From Phycisphaerales bacterium (GTDB taxonomy: Bacteria; Planctomycetota; Phycisphaerae; Phycisphaerales; SM1A02): a stretch of DNA of 17,350 nt. Below, in pieces: positions 13,654-17,350 of the stretch. The stretch spans positions 1 through 17,350 of the forward strand of contig JASMLG010000047.1 in NCBI GenBank assembly GCA_030748805.1, written 5' to 3'. Position 1 is the stretch's first letter, and each line of letters begins with the position of its first letter. Below the pieces are notes generated by a model that made no database searches, was not told the DNA's origin, and saw nothing but the letters and a program-made list of their open reading frames with translations. A program made the translations under genes and the position numbers.

Positions 13654-13690
13654 TGACGATTCGTCAGTTTCAACAGCAAAGCTGTTGAAA
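13654..13690. repeat. Hairpins D and E
   Basis: Hairpin D is TGACG-ATT-CGTCA (13654-13666). Hairpin E is TTTCAACAGC-AAA-GCTGTTGAAA (13668-13690), a perfect 10-bp stem with an AAA loop like hairpin B. GTG at 13691-13693 then leads into the second copy of the tRNA tail. Confidence 0.8.
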
Positions 13691-13693
13691 GTG

Positions 13694-13777
13694 TCAAATC
13701 CTCTCAGCCCGACTATGAAGAAACACCGAAGCCACGCTTCGGTGTTTATTTGTAGTCGGAAAAGCATGCGAAACGCA
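13694..13777 (+). repeat. Direct repeat copy 2 (84 bp): ectopic tRNA-Pro tail, hairpin A' and half of hairpin B
   Basis: This is an exact copy of 13492-13575. It begins with the 19-base tRNA-Pro 3' end at 13694-13712 with no tRNA body in front; hairpin A' occupies 13721-13747 and ends the same way as copy 1. The repeat stops at 13777 in the middle of the hairpin B right arm. From 13778 to 13918 I see AT-rich sequence with T-runs and no gene. Confidence 0.95.
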
Positions 13778-13918
13778 CTAATTCAAGCACCCTACTCTTT
13801 TTTGCCGATTTGAATACGTGCTTACCAGTGCCCTAGCAATGTTCTTTTTTTGTTCTCTATTTCTATGCGCTAGTTTTGGAGCATTCATCGAAAAGCAGTA
13901 GCCAGAACACCTTTGTAT

Positions 13919-14350
13919 TTACTTTTCTTTCGAATTGCTTTGAATGCGTATCTCACTAGAGGGGATGAGTTTTCCAGAATCCATACCGGGACAAGGCGTT
14001 TCGTACTTAGCGCGTTGCCATGCTGATTCGGAGCGAAGATTCTCTCTCCAAAACGGCCACGTCCTGCACTGTAACGGTCTTGCTTCATAGAGTTTACAAC
14101 TTGGCTTCTCTGTTTCTCTATCTAAAAAAACACAATCGTATTTCCCAGAAATCACATTTTCGGTCAACGACCACCGAGTACCCACCTTCCGTGTGTACCT
14201 CGCATAAAAATCATCGACGCTGATTTTGAGTTCCTTCGCCATTGCACGCCCCTCGGCATCAGTAAACCAAACCGCTCCGGTTGGACCAGTGCAACAATTT
14301 CCGCTCTGATTACATAAAAAACAAAGTCCATCTTCAAACCAATCACTCAT
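13919..14350 (-). CDS. YkgJ-like cysteine-cluster (zinc/iron-chelating) protein
   Basis: The 143-residue protein has the N-terminal cluster CFLCNQSGNCC (C-x2-C-x5-CC), which marks the YkgJ family of putative zinc- or iron-chelating proteins. Further cysteines appear in DCVFLD, PSCKLYEARPLQCRTWPFW and TPCPGMDSG; the last, C-P-G, is also family-typical. No catalytic role is established for the family. The ATG at 14350 (MSDW) is preferred over 14359 because TAGGA lies about 8 bases before it, whereas the earlier ATG has that sequence directly adjacent. The stop TAA is at 13921-13919. It is divergent from the sodium symporter gene at 14426. Confidence 0.8.
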   Translation of the reverse strand: MSDWFEDGLCFLCNQSGNCCTGPTGAVWFTDAEGRAMAKELKISVDDFYARYTRKVGTRWSLTENVISGKYDCVFLDRETEKPSCKLYEARPLQCRTWPFWRENLRSESAWQRAKYETPCPGMDSGKLIPSSEIRIQSNSKEK

Positions 14351-14425
14351 AGATTGCATCCTATATCAAAAAACCTACCACACATCGGTTACTAAGGTCG
14401 GTATCATCGTACCTAAGGAGTTTGT

Positions 14426-15808
14426 ATGGCACAGGAACGTGGACATTGGGCATCTCGATTTGGTTTCATTTTGGCAGCAGCTGGTTCTGCTGTTGGTTTG
14501 GGAAACATTTGGAAGTTTCCATATATCACTGGCGAAAATGGTGGTGGTTGGTTTGTTCTCATTTACCTTGGTTGCATTGCAATTGTGGGCTTACCAATAA
14601 TGATGGCAGAAGTTCTGATTGGTCGCTCCTCTCAGCTTTCACCTGTTGGTGCATTTCGAAAATTCTCACATGGTGGCAGCCCTTGGATGGGGATTGGTTG
14701 GCTTGGGGTACTTGCTGCTTTCGTAATTCTAAGTTACTACTCCATCGTCGCTGGATGGGCAATGCATTACACATGGCTTTCCGTTTCCACTGGTTTTGCA
14801 GAAATGGAGTCCGAAGCAATTGGGGCGATTTTTGGTTCTGTCTATGAAAACCCATGGATTAACATTGGCTGGCACGGTGCATTCATGGCAATCACCATAG
14901 CAATAGTTGCAAAAGGTGTGCACGGTGGAATTGAACTTGCAAGCCGAGTACTTATGCCTTTACTTTTTATCATTCTTTTGGTGCTCCTAATTTATGCTGC
15001 TACTAGCGACGGCTTTGCACAAGCGTTCAAGTTTATATTTATGCCTGACACATCCAAACTAACTGGAGCGTCAGTCCTTGAAGCCCTTGGTCACAGTTTC
15101 TTTACACTTAGTTTAGGCATGGGGGCAATGATTACTTATGGCAGTTACCTTCACAAGAAAGACGATTTGGTCTCGACATCTATTACTATCGCCATCCTTG
15201 ATACTGGGGTTGCGATTGTTGCTTGTTTAGTTCTTTTTCCAATAATTTTCTCAGTCGGAATGGATCCCGCAGCCGGTCCTGGTCTTGTTTTTGTAAGCAT
15301 TCCAATAGCATTTAGCCAAATGGCAGGTGGAGCAATTCTAGCACCCCTATTCTTCTTACTTCTAACTTTTGCAGCACTTACAAGTGCAATATCACTACTT
15401 GAAGTTGCAGTGGCATATTTTGTAGATGAAATAAAAATTCCACGAATTATCGCCACTATTATGACGGGTGTTGTCATTTTCATTTTTGGCATTCCATCGG
15501 CGTTAAGCGGTGGCACTGCACTCTTTGGAAGTGGATTTGCTGATATGACCCAATCCATCTTCGGAGAAGGTGATGGTAAAAATTGGTTTGATTTATTTGA
15601 TTATCTCGCAAGCAACTGGATGTTGCCTCTTGGTGGCTTAGGTATAGCTGTCTTTGTTGCTTGGAGAATGGGCGACAAAGCACGCGAAGAGGGTTTCAAG
15701 ACCAGTAATCATCTAGGCAAAATGTATTGGGGATGGGTCTTTTTACTTAGGTACATTGTGCCAATTGGGGTACTGGCTGTCTTTTTACACGCAATTGGCA
15801 TTATCTAA
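14426..15808 (+). CDS. Sodium-dependent transporter, NSS/SNF family
   Basis: NSS proteins bring amino acids or related small molecules into the cell driven by sodium. The 460-residue protein has the family start RFGFILAAAGSAVGLGNIWK (11-30) and then FPY, the unwound first helix that binds substrate and sodium in LeuT-type proteins. About a dozen hydrophobic segments follow. The GNIWKFPY motif, the glycine-rich ENGGGWFVLIY and the later FFLLLTFAALTSAISLLE match bacterial members such as the MhsT/LeuT/TnaT group. AAGGAG (14413-14418) sits 7 bases before ATG 14426, and TATCAT (14402-14407) is a possible -10 element. The AGCS gene follows after 15 bases, so they form an operon. Substrate is not determinable from sequence. 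Confidence 0.92.
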   Translation: MAQERGHWASRFGFILAAAGSAVGLGNIWKFPYITGENGGGWFVLIYLGCIAIVGLPIMMAEVLIGRSSQLSPVGAFRKFSHGGSPWMGIGWLGVLAAFVILSYYSIVAGWAMHYTWLSVSTGFAEMESEAIGAIFGSVYENPWINIGWHGAFMAITIAIVAKGVHGGIELASRVLMPLLFIILLVLLIYAATSDGFAQAFKFIFMPDTSKLTGASVLEALGHSFFTLSLGMGAMITYGSYLHKKDDLVSTSITIAILDTGVAIVACLVLFPIIFSVGMDPAAGPGLVFVSIPIAFSQMAGGAILAPLFFLLLTFAALTSAISLLEVAVAYFVDEIKIPRIIATIMTGVVIFIFGIPSALSGGTALFGSGFADMTQSIFGEGDGKNWFDLFDYLASNWMLPLGGLGIAVFVAWRMGDKAREEGFKTSNHLGKMYWGWVFLLRYIVPIGVLAVFLHAIGII

Positions 15809-15823
15809 CACAAGGATAGTTTT

Positions 15824-17350
15824 ATGGAATCATTGATGCAGTTCGTAGACAAAATCAACGGAGTACTTTGGGACAATAGCGTGCTTTACATCTTGCTTGG
15901 AGTTGGTGTTCTGTTCACTGTCTGGACAGTGCTTGGTCAATACAAAGCATTAACGCATGGTGTTGCAGTAGTACGCGGTGTTTACGATCGAAAAGATGAC
16001 CCAGGTGCTATCAATCACTTCCAAGCACTCTCCGCTGCGTTATCTGCAACTGTTGGGCTTGGAAACATTGGAGGTGTTGCAATAGCAATTGCTCTTGGTG
16101 GACCGGGCGCTGTTTTCTGGATGTGGATTGTTGGATTCTTCGGAATGGCTATTAAGATGACAGAGGTCACCCAATCGATGCTTTATCGAAACACTAATGA
16201 TCCTGATAACCCACATGGTGGTCCGATGTGGGTTGCTTCAGTAGGTCTTGCAAAATATCATCCATCACTTAAACCCCTTGGCATATTCATAGGCGGGATT
16301 TTCTGCATCACCCTACTTATTTCAACAATTACAGGCGGGAATATGTTTCAAGCATGGAACGTTGCGGAAGTTACAGAAATGAACTTTGGAGTTCCAAGTG
16401 CAGTTACTGGGGTTATTCTTGCTGTTCTTGTTGGACTTGTGATTGTAGGAGGAATAAAACGAATAGGTGCTGTAGCAGGTCGCCTTGTACCCTTTATGTG
16501 TGCAATTTACTTACTCATGGGACTCGTTGTAATCCTCATGACAATCGACCAACTTCCAAACGCTTTTGGATCTATCTTCAGAGGAGCATTTAGTCCAACT
16601 GAAGGTCAGAATGCCTTTGTTGGAGGCACAGTTGGATATGCGTTTTTGATGGGAATGAAAAGAGCGCTCTTTTCAAATGAAGCGGGTCAGGGCTCCGCAC
16701 CAATCGCACACTCCGCAGCGAAAACAGATGAGCCAGCGAGAGAGGGTGTAGTTGCGGGTCTTGGACCTTTCATTGACACAATCGTTGTATGCACAATGAC
16801 TGCACTTGTCATCATTATGAGTGGAGCATGGAACCGTGCTCCTGAAGGGACTTTCGATGCAACTATGATTGCATATTCACAATCAGAAGATGGTTGGACA
16901 ATCGATACCCCTCCTCTTGTAAGTAGTGATTCGTGGCGAGAAGGTGATGAGACCGTCTTCTGTGTTCTTGAAGCAAGTGATGGAAGTAGAGAAAGACTTA
17001 CTGGGAATGTTTCCATGGATGGCGATTCATACTCAATCAATTGGAACTCTGATGATTCATTTACTTCCCAACCAATCATGCTAGATGGAGGTGTTTATGC
17101 AAACTTGCCGGGGGCTTCGTTAACAAGCCACGCCTTTGACCGAATCATTCCTGAAAGTGGGCGGTGGCTAGTAACCCTTGCTGCATGGTTATTTGCGATT
17201 TCAACTATGATTTCTTGGAGTTACTACGGCGAACAGGGAATTGTTTACTTGCTAGGTTCTTGGGCAGTTCTACCCTACAAAGTTATTTATTGTTTGCTTG
17301 CTGTCATCGCTACGGTTGGAATCATCACAACAGACGCTGCGCTCGATGCA
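15824..17350 (+). CDS. Sodium:alanine/glycine symporter, AGCS family (3' end beyond window)
   Basis: AAGGA (15812-15816) lies 7 bases before ATG 15824. The 509 codons seen contain no stop and the gene continues past the window. AGCS features are SAALSATVGLGNIGGVAIAI near residue 70, GGPMW, the GGIKRIGAVAGRLVPFMC segment and the signature RALFSNEAGQGSAPIAHSAA (starting at residue 280), followed by membrane helices ending in the typical STMISWSYYGEQG. The family imports alanine or glycine with sodium. Unusually, residues about 338-425 form a hydrophilic insertion (for example DGWTIDTPPLVSSDSW and later GDSYSINWNSDDSF), where typical members have a short loop. It is cotranscribed with the NSS transporter, implying coordinated uptake of small amino acids. 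Confidence 0.9.
   Translation, partial: MESLMQFVDKINGVLWDNSVLYILLGVGVLFTVWTVLGQYKALTHGVAVVRGVYDRKDDPGAINHFQALSAALSATVGLGNIGGVAIAIALGGPGAVFWMWIVGFFGMAIKMTEVTQSMLYRNTNDPDNPHGGPMWVASVGLAKYHPSLKPLGIFIGGIFCITLLISTITGGNMFQAWNVAEVTEMNFGVPSAVTGVILAVLVGLVIVGGIKRIGAVAGRLVPFMCAIYLLMGLVVILMTIDQLPNAFGSIFRGAFSPTEGQNAFVGGTVGYAFLMGMKRALFSNEAGQGSAPIAHSAAKTDEPAREGVVAGLGPFIDTIVVCTMTALVIIMSGAWNRAPEGTFDATMIAYSQSEDGWTIDTPPLVSSDSWREGDETVFCVLEASDGSRERLTGNVSMDGDSYSINWNSDDSFTSQPIMLDGGVYANLPGASLTSHAFDRIIPESGRWLVTLAAWLFAISTMISWSYYGEQGIVYLLGSWAVLPYKVIYCLLAVIATVGIITTDAALDA

Noticed and set aside
13492..13777. CRISPR-like or simple att-site reading of the repeat
   Set aside because: Only two copies 202 bases apart, with hairpins rather than spacers, so not CRISPR. 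An integrated element is kept as an alternative, but no integrase or cargo is visible.
14408..14420. GTACC near the SNF start as a fourth copy of the bidirectional GGTACAMT motif
   Set aside because: The gap is longer, both genes have Shine-Dalgarno sequences, and the motif does not match beyond GTACC.

Overview
The window is a compact, AT-leaning bacterial chromosome segment. It carries 15 protein genes (the first lacks its start and the last its end) plus one small membrane-protein gene, two tRNA genes and an unusual repeat/hairpin block. It most resembles a Planctomycetota-type genome, probably Phycisphaerae-like. That is an inference from protein style: a long LspA, a DksA-like protein with a lysine-rich tail and degenerate zinc ligands, an NHL protein with a YtkA-like tail beside a di-haem peroxidase, and a long UbiD. 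No rRNA or marker gene is present to prove it.

Layout. Bases 1-2253: 3' end of a cytochrome c peroxidase-like gene, a short intergenic with repeated TGTCCCC motifs, then a convergent NHL-repeat/YtkA-like gene and a 219-base gap. Bases 2254-3706: a YcjF-like (DUF697) membrane protein, divergent from a 46-residue membrane protein followed by a cupin. Bases 3707-7188: tatA, an MltA-type lytic transglycosylase lipoprotein, and a UbiD decarboxylase. Bases 7212-9256: a two-gene ABC-2 exporter. Bases 9307-13319: proC, accA, a DksA-like protein, lspA and truB. Bases 13344-13777: tRNA-Ser(GGA), tRNA-Pro(GGG) and a 202-base partial tandem repeat made almost entirely of hairpins, which begins with the last 19 bases of tRNA-Pro. 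Bases 13919-17350: a YkgJ-like cysteine-cluster protein, then a tandem pair of sodium-coupled amino-acid transporters (NSS/SNF and AGCS families), the second running off the window.

Gene packing is very tight. Convergent pairs abut or overlap (cupin/tatA by 0, mltA/ubiD by 24, lspA/truB by 56 bases). Three head-to-head pairs are separated by only 23-24 bases, and each gap contains the same GGTACA(C/A)T motif, which reads as overlapping -10 elements for both strands and implies leaderless mRNAs. Most genes are housekeeping (envelope, lipid, proline, tRNA modification).

The strongest unusual feature is the tRNA-Pro tail repeat, which closely parallels the tRNA-tail repeats downstream of E. coli tyrT (rtT). 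No CRISPR array, transposase, integrase or recognised defence system is visible.
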